Source: Clostridia bacterium (lineage in GTDB: Bacteria > Bacillota > Clostridia > Oscillospirales > Acutalibacteraceae). From it: a DNA stretch of 5,161 bases. A program made the position numbers and the translations under genes. Positions 1-5,161 of the stretch are shown piece by piece (position 1 is the stretch's first letter; each line of letters opens with the position of its first letter). The notes under the pieces are model-generated. The model was not told the DNA's origin. It did no database searches and worked only from the letters and a program-made list of their open reading frames with translations. The DNA lies in NCBI GenBank assembly GCA_900763035.1, contig CAAFIS010000164.1, positions 1-5,161 on the forward strand, given 5' to 3'.

Positions 1-446
1 CGCGCACCAGCGCGACACCGGGAAAGACCGCCACGATCAATTTTTACCGCTTGCCGGTCATGCGCTTGGTCGATCTGCCGGGCTACGGCTATGCCCGCGT
101 GTCCGGCAGCGAGAAACGCCGCTGGTCGGAGCTGATCGAGGGCTATTTCGATGACGACCGCGATCTGCGGCTGGTGCTGCAGCTGCTCGATATCCGTCAC
201 GCGCCCAGCCGGGACGACGTTCAGATGCTCGACTATATGGTCGAGCGTCAGATCCCGTTCGTCGCTGTGCTGACCAAGGCGGACAAGCTGAACAAGACCC
301 AGCGCGCCGAACGCTTGGCGGCGTTCGCGCGTGAGCTTTCCGATTATGAGGGCGTCACCGTCGTGCCGTTTTCCGCCACGACGGGCGAGGGCGCCGAAGT
401 TCTGCGTAAGATCCTGCTGGACGTTTGCTCCGGCGAAGAGGAATGA
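1..446 (+). CDS. engB: Ribosome biogenesis GTPase EngB/YsxC (YihA), 3' part
   Basis: This is the C-terminal part of the TRAFAC-class GTPase that binds the large ribosomal subunit and is needed for its late assembly in the cytoplasm. The gene begins before the window; the reading frame is entered at base 3 and gives 147 codons. Visible G-motifs, counted from base 3, are the switch I region with TPGKT (residues 5-9), G3 DLPGYGYA (from 24), G4 TKAD (91-94) and a G5-like SATTGEG (from 124). The family is usually about 195-200 residues, so roughly 50 are missing upstream, including the P-loop (G1). The TTG at 51 and ATG at 60 are internal and are not real starts, because conserved sequence continues in frame to the window edge. 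A hairpin terminator follows 5 bp after the stop codon. In many bacteria engB lies downstream of clpX/lon, but nothing upstream is visible here. Identification is firm. Confidence 0.96.
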   Translation, partial: RTSATPGKTATINFYRLPVMRLVDLPGYGYARVSGSEKRRWSELIEGYFDDDRDLRLVLQLLDIRHAPSRDDVQMLDYMVERQIPFVAVLTKADKLNKTQRAERLAAFARELSDYEGVTVVPFSATTGEGAEVLRKILLDVCSGEEE

Positions 447-451
447 AACGG

Positions 452-497
452 CTCTGCCGCTGTGCGCTTTATACACGGCGGCAGGGTCTTTGCTGTT
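452..497 (+). terminator. Intrinsic terminator of engB
   Basis: The arms CTGCCGCTGTG (454-464) and CACGGCGGCAG (474-484) pair over 11 bp with a single G-U wobble around a 9-base loop (465-473). Two more pairs, c452-g486 and t453-g485 (wobble), extend the base. The tail from 487 (TCTTTGCTGTT) is T-rich but interrupted. The hairpin starts 5 bp after the engB stop, which suits rho-independent termination and implies that the downstream signalling genes have their own promoter. The imperfect T-run means some read-through is possible. Confidence 0.68.
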
Positions 498-578
498 AAG
501 TTGGACTGCTTTACATATGGCAGCCTCATGCCGGTTGCTGTAACAGCAAATGGCTTTACAGCATATGGCACAACTTAA
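489..578. repeat. Palindromic intergenic element with nested inverted repeats
   Basis: Several exact complementary pairs are nested in 90 bp: TTAAGTTG 496-503 with CAACTTAA 571-578; TGC 507-509 with GCA 568-570; CATATG 514-519 with CATATG 562-567; AGCC 522-525 with GGCT 552-555; and TTGCTGT 535-541 with ACAGCAA 543-549. Together they could fold as one long imperfect hairpin. Two competing pairings also exist: TTTGCTGTTA 489-498 with TAACAGCAAA 541-550, and TGCTGTAA 536-543 with TTACAGCA 556-563. A direct repeat is superimposed (508-522 versus 553-570). It is more AT-rich than its surroundings and lies between the engB terminator and the c-di-GMP operon. It may be a regulatory RNA fold, an operator cluster or a small miniature repeat; I do not recognise a named family. 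Confidence 0.55.
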
Positions 579-708
579 ACATGTGACATCGGCTTATTTC
601 GGCGACCTGCTGCCGGATCCCGATAAAAAACGGGCCGCATGCTCGACATCACCGGGAAAAAAGCGCAGACAAAGCGGCAGACCGATATTTTTTGGGGATG
701 TGAAGGTG
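579..708 (+). other. Leader of the c-di-GMP operon, no gene recognised
   Basis: This stretch is open in the frame of the downstream gene back to an ATG at 550. Its translation (basic, low-complexity, many Lys/Arg and Pro) matches no domain I know, and no ribosome site precedes ATG 550. It is therefore better read as untranslated leader. It contains a small hairpin CCCG (619-622) / CGGG (631-634) and A-run/T-run stretches (657-662 and 688-693) that could pair close to the start site. I see no convincing -10/-35 promoter and no recognisable riboswitch core. Confidence 0.4.
694..698 (+). promoter_or_regulatory. Candidate ribosome binding site for the GGDEF/HD-GYP gene
   Basis: GGGGA lies 10 bases before ATG 709 and 7 bases before the in-frame GTG at 706, so either could be the start. 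A second purine run, GAAGG (702-706), is only 2 bases from ATG 709 and is too close to serve it. No comparable site precedes the farther upstream ATG at 550, which supports the short form of the protein. Confidence 0.45.
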
Positions 709-3051
709 ATGACAGAGCAGGATCTGCTTCTGGAAACGTTGAAACAGCAATATGACATGGTTTGGGAATACCGGCGCGACCGGCGGCAGATGACCGTGCA
801 CCGCAACGGGATCGCGCCGGAGCTGGCTGGCGGCACGTTCACCGTGCCGGAGCTGAAAGAACAGCTTTCGCGGCGGCACGATCTGATCGTTGCCGAGCCG
901 ACCGAGCACCGTTGCCTGAACGAAAGTTTTTTGCACGGTAGGCTGGATGCGGCGGACGACCGCATCGATCAGCAGACGTATTTCCGGTTGCGGGACGCTG
1001 GGCTGAAATGGTACAGCATCCGTTTCGAGCGTATCGGGCCGGATCGCCTGCTGTTGCTTGGTCGGGATCTGTACCGCTCGGTCAACGATAAAGCGATCCG
1101 TCTGTCCATGCAGGGGACGGTCGACAACGTGATCGCCATCGACTGCACTGACGGCCGTTACACGGTCAGCTATGCGCGCGGGATGGACCGGATGCCGACG
1201 GCAGCCTATAACTATGCCGAGATGCTGCGCCGCTTCGTTGACGGCGTCGTCGATCCCGTGCAGCGTGAACAGGCACGGCAAGATCTGGCGCTTGACCGCG
1301 TGTGCCGGGAGCTGCAGGCACAGGACACCTACCGCATTTTCCTCACCGCGCAGGAGGGCGGCCAGTGCGCCTATAACGCCTATAAGCAGTTCATCTTCTC
1401 TTTTTTGGATGACGAACAGAGCCGGATCGTGATGACCAGGCTGGACATCACCGAGACCGTGCGCCACTACGAGGAGCGACAGGAAACGCGCCTTGACGTA
1501 CTGACCGGTGCGCACAGCCGCAACTATTACGAGCGGGAGCTGAAGGATGTGCGTTTCACCGGCGGCGTGGCGGTGATCGACCTTGACGACCTGAAGCTGT
1601 GCAACGACGTTTTCGGTCACGGTGTGGGGGATATCGCGCTGATGCGGATGAGCCGTACGATCTTGGGTCAGCTCGGGGCTAAGGACGTGCTGATCCGCTA
1701 CGGCGGGGACGAATTTTTACTGCTGATGCCCGGCGTGACGGAGCAGCGTTTTATCGATACGCTGCAGGCGATACGCATGCAGATGCGCAAGATCTCGATG
1801 ACCGGCTATGACGATCTTCGCCTGACGGCCAGCATCGGCGGGATCACGGTGAAGGACGAATGCCCGGCCGATGCCGTGCCGCGTGCCGACCGGCTGATGT
1901 ACCGCGCCAAACAGCACAAAGACACCGTGGTGACGGGGATCGGTCACGACGAACAGCCGTCTGCGGCGGACGATCCGGCAGACAGCGACGTGCCGATGAT
2001 CCTGATCGTGGATGATTCGGCGCTCAACCGCCAGATCCTGTCGGAGATGCTGGGTGACGGCTACCGGGTCTTGGAGGCCGCCGACGGCAAAGAGGGGCTG
2101 CGGTCGCTGGAGCGCTACGGCACCGGGATCGCGCTGGTGCTGCTCGATCTGTTCATGCCGGTGATGGACGGCTATGCCGTGCTGCAGGAGATGGAACGGC
2201 GGCGGATCATCCGGGACATCCCGGTGATCATGATCTCGGCCGACACGGCCGCGGAGCAGATCCGCCGCGCCTACGATCTTGGGGTGACCGATTATATCAG
2301 CCGCCCGTTCGATGCGCAGATCGTGCATCGCCGGGTGATGAACACGATCAAGATGTATGCCAAGCAGCGGCGGCTGGCGGCGATCGTCCGTCGCCAGATC
2401 GGCGAGCAGGAACGGGAGAACGAGGTGATCGTTGACATCCTCTGCCGGGTCGTCGGTTATCGCGAGCCGGAGAGCGAGGACCACCTGCGCAACGTTAAAA
2501 AGGGGACGGCGCTGCTGCTGGAGCAGCTGCTGACCGACGAAACGCCCGAAGGGCTGACGTGGCGCGACTGCTCGCTGATCGCCGCCGTGTCCGTGCTGCA
2601 CGATATCGGCAAGCTCGGCGTGGACGACCGGATCCTGAACAAGCCGGGCCCGCTGACCTCGGGAGAATATGAGCAGGTCAAGCTGCACACGGTGTATGGC
2701 GAGATGATGCTGCGGGACATGGATCGCTATTCGGACGAGCCGCTTTTGCGTATGGCGGCGCAGATCTGCCGCTGGCATCACGAGCGCATCGACGGCAGCG
2801 GGTATCCCGACGGGCTGAAGGGCAGCGCCATCCCGATCGCGGCGCAAGTGGTCGGGCTGATGGATGCGTATGACGCACTGGTCAGCGACCGGGTGTATAA
2901 AAAGGCGTATCCGCACGATGTCGCGGTCAAAATGATCACGGACGGCGAATGCGGAGCGTTCGATCCGCGTCTGCTGCGGTGTTTGGCCAAGATCGGTGAC
3001 CGTCTGCGGGACGAGGTGTATGCCGTCGAACGGCAGAAAGGCGAGATGTGA
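709..3051 (+). CDS. PAS-GGDEF-REC-HD-GYP c-di-GMP synthase/hydrolase
   Basis: This is a soluble enzyme of 780 residues, predicted both to make c-di-GMP from two GTP and to hydrolyse it. Two PAS-like regions (about 5-118 and 129-250) end in LDITE and precede a GGDEF domain starting at LTG 265. That domain has metal/substrate residues D291 and N299 and an intact RYGGDEF at 330-336, but the inhibitory-site RxxD reads GAKD (323-326). A receiver domain (about 429-552) has acidic D435/D436, phospho-acceptor D480 and S510, with R532 at the usual lysine position. The HD-GYP domain (about 575-770) retains H592, HDIGK 631-635, H660 and HHERIDGSGYP from 690. No membrane segment is present. An in-frame ATG at 550 would add 53 residues; it is disfavoured because it lies inside a palindromic element and lacks a ribosome site. 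The stop overlaps the next start by 4 bp (GTGA). Domain calls are firm; actual activities are inferred. Confidence 0.93.
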   Translation: MTEQDLLLETLKQQYDMVWEYRRDRRQMTVHRNGIAPELAGGTFTVPELKEQLSRRHDLIVAEPTEHRCLNESFLHGRLDAADDRIDQQTYFRLRDAGLKWYSIRFERIGPDRLLLLGRDLYRSVNDKAIRLSMQGTVDNVIAIDCTDGRYTVSYARGMDRMPTAAYNYAEMLRRFVDGVVDPVQREQARQDLALDRVCRELQAQDTYRIFLTAQEGGQCAYNAYKQFIFSFLDDEQSRIVMTRLDITETVRHYEERQETRLDVLTGAHSRNYYERELKDVRFTGGVAVIDLDDLKLCNDVFGHGVGDIALMRMSRTILGQLGAKDVLIRYGGDEFLLLMPGVTEQRFIDTLQAIRMQMRKISMTGYDDLRLTASIGGITVKDECPADAVPRADRLMYRAKQHKDTVVTGIGHDEQPSAADDPADSDVPMILIVDDSALNRQILSEMLGDGYRVLEAADGKEGLRSLERYGTGIALVLLDLFMPVMDGYAVLQEMERRRIIRDIPVIMISADTAAEQIRRAYDLGVTDYISRPFDAQIVHRRVMNTIKMYAKQRRLAAIVRRQIGEQERENEVIVDILCRVVGYREPESEDHLRNVKKGTALLLEQLLTDETPEGLTWRDCSLIAAVSVLHDIGKLGVDDRILNKPGPLTSGEYEQVKLHTVYGEMMLRDMDRYSDEPLLRMAAQICRWHHERIDGSGYPDGLKGSAIPIAAQVVGLMDAYDALVSDRVYKKAYPHDVAVKMITDGECGAFDPRLLRCLAKIGDRLRDEVYAVERQKGEM
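3037..3041 (+). promoter_or_regulatory. Ribosome binding site for the binding-protein gene
   Basis: AAAGG lies 6 bases before the GTG start at 3048, inside the end of the preceding gene. It supports use of the GTG, which overlaps the upstream TGA as GTGA and suggests translational coupling. Confidence 0.65.
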
Positions 3052-3842
3052 AAAGAACCGTTTGCCGTTTGACGGTCATGCTGGCATCGTTCGTCCTGCT
3101 GTTGTCCGGCTGCCGTTCTGCCGACGACGGCGGCCCGCTGCCGCTGCTGGTGATCGGCAGCGATGCCTATGAGCCGTATATCTACCGTGGAGAGGACGGG
3201 CAGTTCGACGGGATCGATGTAGAGATCTCGACCGAGGCGCTGCGGCGCATCGGTTATCGCCCGGTCTATCGGCAGATCCGCTGGCAAGACAAGGACAGCT
3301 ATCTGCAAAACGGGCGTGTCGACTGCCTGTGGGGCTGCTTTTCCATGGACGGACGGGAGGAACGCTATCGCTGGGTAGGGCCGTATATGGTCAGCCGTCA
3401 GGTGGTCGTCGTTCCGGCGAACAGTCCGATCCGCACATTAGCGGAGCTGAACGGCAAGTGCATCGCCGTGCAGCAAAGCGCAAAACCGGACGAACTGCTG
3501 TTGTCGCATGCGGTACCGCAGATCGGTACGGTCGACCGGGTATACGGCCTGACGTCGCTGGAGTTGGCATTCGCCACGCTGCGCAAGGGCTATGTCGATG
3601 CCTGCGCCGGGCATGAGGCGGCGTGCCGCAGCTGCATCAGCCGGGCAGCGGGAGAATACCGGATCTTGGACGAGCCTTTGCTCGTCACGAACATCGGCGT
3701 CGCCTTCGCCAAGGATAACGATGATGCGCCGATCGACGAATTGGCGGCCGCCTTGCAGCAGATGCGCGAGGACGGCACGATAAACAAGATCTTGGCCGGC
3801 TACGGGCTGGATGACGGCCACGGAGGGGAGAACGCTTCATGA
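3048..3842 (+). CDS. Lipoprotein solute-binding protein, family 3 (SBP_bac_3)
   Basis: This 264-residue protein is exported and anchored to the outer face of the membrane. It starts with GTG in a 4-bp overlap with the upstream gene. A short basic N-terminus (KRTVCR), a hydrophobic core and a lipobox LSGC with lipidated C22 form a type II signal peptide. The mature part has the two-lobed family-3 fold: GSDAYEPYIY (37-46), GIDVEI (55-60), REERYRWVGPY (103-113), LAELNGKCIAVQ (131-142) and, at the C-terminus, MREDGTINKI, the usual last helix. The family commonly binds polar amino acids. Here the usual G-T/S motif after the hinge reads QSAKPDE (143-149), and the usual acidic residue after VDA is replaced in VDACAGHE (183-190), so the ligand may differ. 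Six cysteines remain in the mature domain. No permease or ATPase gene follows; the next gene is a sensor kinase, so a sensing role is likely (inference). Its stop overlaps that gene as ATGA. Confidence 0.92.
   Translation: MKRTVCRLTVMLASFVLLLSGCRSADDGGPLPLLVIGSDAYEPYIYRGEDGQFDGIDVEISTEALRRIGYRPVYRQIRWQDKDSYLQNGRVDCLWGCFSMDGREERYRWVGPYMVSRQVVVVPANSPIRTLAELNGKCIAVQQSAKPDELLLSHAVPQIGTVDRVYGLTSLELAFATLRKGYVDACAGHEAACRSCISRAAGEYRILDEPLLVTNIGVAFAKDNDDAPIDELAAALQQMREDGTINKILAGYGLDDGHGGENAS
3822..3830 (+). promoter_or_regulatory. Strong ribosome binding site of the sensor-kinase gene
   Basis: GGAGGGGAG ends 8 bases before ATG 3839 and is the best Shine-Dalgarno match in the window. It fixes the kinase start, which overlaps the preceding stop as ATGA. 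Confidence 0.8.
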
Positions 3843-5038
3843 AACTGCCCGACAGATATCGGCTTTCGTCGACATGGCTGTATATGGTGCTGGCCGCCGT
3901 CGGTGCGGTGGTGATCGCAGGGGCAGTCATGCTCGGCGGTGCGGTCAGTCGCGCCAATGCGCAGGATGTACTTGACCGGACGCTCAGCTACATGAAACGG
4001 CAGTGCGACAACTATGACAATGTGATCGATGCCGACGAGGCCAAAAGCCTGATGCGTCTGACGGAGCAGGCAGACGCGATCGGCAACATCCTTTCGGCGG
4101 GGGCATCGTCCGAAATGGCGGACTTTCTGGACAACTATGGGGCAAGCCAGAGGCTGAGCGGCATCTTCGTGCTGGACGGGCAGCTGCAGCCGGTGCACCT
4201 TTATGACACGGCCAGAGCCGCTTGGGCGAAATGGGCCGAAGTGCTCCGGCGCGAAGCGGTGCGCAGTGTTCTCGATCATCCCGAAAAGATCTATGCCGAG
4301 CGACTGGAGCTGGACGGCGAAACGTATGACATCGCCGTTACAGCCAGACGGGACGCAGCCGGGCTGATCGTGTGCTGTCACCTGCAGGAACGGGATACGC
4401 TGGTTGAACACAGCACCTCGGTCAAGGCGCTGCTGGCGGGGTATGAAACGATCCTGAACGGGACGCTGTACATCACGGACGGGAAAAACGTGATCGGTAC
4501 GAATGCCCCCGGCTCGTATGACGCCGAAACGAACGAGATCGAGGCGATCGGCCGGTTGAAGGAAGCCGGAAAACACGACCGGTTGGTGCACGTGGAGGTG
4601 GATGGACAGAGCTTTTACGGCGGACGGTCCGGCTATCGGGAGTATGACCTGTATGTGCTGTTTCCGCAAAAGTCGGTCTATGCCGTGAGGCGGGACATCG
4701 TGCTGCCGGTGGTGGGCGTGTACGGCTTGCTCGTCCTGCTGCTGGTGGTGCTGCACGACCGCACACGTCGGGCACACGAGGTGGAGCTGGACAGCGAGCA
4801 CGAAACGATCCGGGCGATCAGCCGGATCTGCTCGTCGAGCATATTGATCGATCTTGCGGCGGATACGCTGGAGTTTTTGCAGCGTCCGCAGTTTTATGAA
4901 GGCATACCGAGGCCGAACGCATGGACGACAAGCGCTATCTGGACTTCACCTATCTTGCTGCGTCCGGCGAGTGGTTCGAGGATATCATCGTCATCAAGGA
5001 ACGTTCGGCCGATGGCAAAGTGCTGTCCTTCATCCTGA
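3839..5038 (+). CDS. Sensor histidine kinase, N-terminal part, frame broken near 4900
   Basis: This open frame encodes the sensing half of a membrane histidine kinase. Residues 13-36 form the first membrane helix, about 37-285 an extracytoplasmic ligand- or partner-binding region of roughly 250 residues that I do not recognise by name, and 287-305 the second helix (VVGVYGLLVLLLVVL) followed by the basic stop-transfer HDRTRR. A cytoplasmic PAS-like domain begins at about 320 (AISRICSSSILIDLAADTLEF). From about residue 354 (base 4900) the frame degenerates into Ser/Pro/Arg-rich sequence and stops at 5038, while the PAS and kinase sequence resumes in the -1 frame. The last 45 or so residues are therefore not native. 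It overlaps the binding-protein stop by 4 bp and has a strong ribosome site. The likely ligand input is the neighbouring lipoprotein (inference). This copy would give a receptor without a kinase core unless the break is a sequence error. Confidence 0.85.
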   Translation: MKLPDRYRLSSTWLYMVLAAVGAVVIAGAVMLGGAVSRANAQDVLDRTLSYMKRQCDNYDNVIDADEAKSLMRLTEQADAIGNILSAGASSEMADFLDNYGASQRLSGIFVLDGQLQPVHLYDTARAAWAKWAEVLRREAVRSVLDHPEKIYAERLELDGETYDIAVTARRDAAGLIVCCHLQERDTLVEHSTSVKALLAGYETILNGTLYITDGKNVIGTNAPGSYDAETNEIEAIGRLKEAGKHDRLVHVEVDGQSFYGGRSGYREYDLYVLFPQKSVYAVRRDIVLPVVGVYGLLVLLLVVLHDRTRRAHEVELDSEHETIRAISRICSSSILIDLAADTLEFLQRPQFYEGIPRPNAWTTSAIWTSPILLRPASGSRISSSSRNVRPMAKCCPSS

Positions 5039-5161
5039 TGACGCTGGATGTGAACGACCAAAAGCAGAAGGAGCTGCAGTATCAGGAACAGCTGGAGCTT
5101 TTCGCCCGGCGGGAGCGGCAGGCCAACTTGGCCAAGACCGACTTTTTGCGTCGGATGAGCC
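4900..5161 (+). pseudogene. Kinase continuation in shifted frame: PAS end, linker, HisKA start
   Basis: In the frame that reads ATG at 4921, the sequence is the natural continuation of the upstream kinase: TEAERMDDKRYLDFTYL, then SGEWFEDIIVI (PAS beta strands), ILMTLDVNDQKQKELQYQ (PAS end and linker) and a coiled-coil leading to ANLAKTDFLRRMS. The last motif is the standard lead-in to the HisKA dimerisation/phosphotransfer helix (KTxFLxxMSHDIRTP), so the window stops one codon before the expected phosphoacceptor histidine. A TGA at 4897-4899 closes this frame upstream, and there is no ribosome site before ATG 4921. It is best seen as the second half of the 3839 gene after a frame break rather than a separate gene. 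The rest, probably with an ATPase domain and perhaps receiver domains as in related hybrid kinases, lies beyond the window. Confidence 0.8.

Noticed and set aside
331..543. Small plus-strand open frame overlapping the engB end and terminator
   Set aside because: It is out of frame with engB, runs through the terminator hairpin and palindromic element, has no ribosome site, and its protein is low-complexity.
489..600. Sigma-70 type promoter (candidates TTGCTG 490, TTGGAC 501, TTTACA 510, TTGCTG 535 and TTTACA 555 as -35 boxes)
   Set aside because: None has a credible TATAAT-like -10 at 16-18 bp spacing; best matches are about 3 of 6. A promoter is expected here but cannot be placed.
657..697. 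A-run/T-run hairpin sequestering the GGGGA ribosome site
   Set aside because: Only six A-T pairs with mismatched flanks; too weak to claim as a control element.
640..700. Possible c-di-GMP (GEMM) riboswitch, suggested by GCGCAGACAAAGC near 662-674 and the downstream c-di-GMP gene
   Set aside because: Only a loose resemblance to the CGCAAAGC segment; the conserved receptor, tetraloop and flanking paired stems are not found. A covariance-model scan would decide.
649..4801. Long minus-strand open frames (649-1620, 1717-2916, 3800-4801)
   Set aside because: They lie antisense to clearly conserved genes, have no domains and His/Arg/Gln-rich composition, and are typical shadows of GC-rich coding sequence.
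4890..5038. Programmed -1 frameshift joining the two kinase frames
   Set aside because: No X XXY YYZ slippery heptamer in the correct phase in the overlap 4900-5038, and the missing PAS segment is better explained by a deletion.
4921..5161. Independent gene starting at ATG 4921
   Set aside because: It begins in the middle of a PAS domain, has no ribosome site, and its content continues the upstream kinase.

Overview
The window is GC-rich (about 60 % by eye) with dense coding on the plus strand. It looks like a chromosomal piece of an anaerobic Firmicute, most likely a high-GC gut Clostridium of the Oscillospiraceae/Ruminococcaceae type. I base this on the wording of the EngB fragment (switch region TPGKTATINFY, ELIEGYF, LTKADKLNKTQRAERL) and on the signalling-gene family that follows. 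This placement rests on recalled family resemblance, not a search.

Layout. Bases 1-446 are the 3' three quarters of engB (ysxC/yihA), a ribosome-assembly GTPase. A strong hairpin with a T-rich tail (452-497) ends that transcript. Bases 489-578 form a compact, AT-richer, highly palindromic element: nested inverted repeats, a near-perfect direct repeat and four copies of TGCTGTWA. A further 130 bases of leader follow with no recognisable RNA gene. Three tightly packed genes then run to the window end, each overlapping the next by 4 bp: (a) a cytoplasmic cyclic-di-GMP enzyme with the order PAS-like / PAS-like / GGDEF / REC / HD-GYP (709-3051); (b) a secreted lipoprotein of the family-3 solute-binding fold (3048-3842); (c) a membrane sensor histidine kinase (from 3839) that leaves the window immediately before the expected phosphoacceptor histidine.

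How the genes may work together (inference): the lipoprotein captures a small ligand outside the cell and presents it to the extracytoplasmic domain of the kinase. The kinase then phosphorylates the REC domain lodged between the c-di-GMP synthase (GGDEF) and c-di-GMP hydrolase (HD-GYP) domains of the first gene product, setting the balance of the two activities. No transporter permease or ATPase gene lies between the binding protein and the kinase, which fits a sensing role better than uptake.

Oddities: the kinase gene is broken near 4880-4906. The sensible protein sequence jumps to another frame, and part of the PAS domain appears to be missing, so this copy is either a pseudogene or carries an assembly or sequencing error. 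The GGDEF domain lacks the arginine of the inhibitory I-site, the REC domain has arginine in place of the conserved lysine, and the binding protein has lost residues that usually hold amino-acid ligands.
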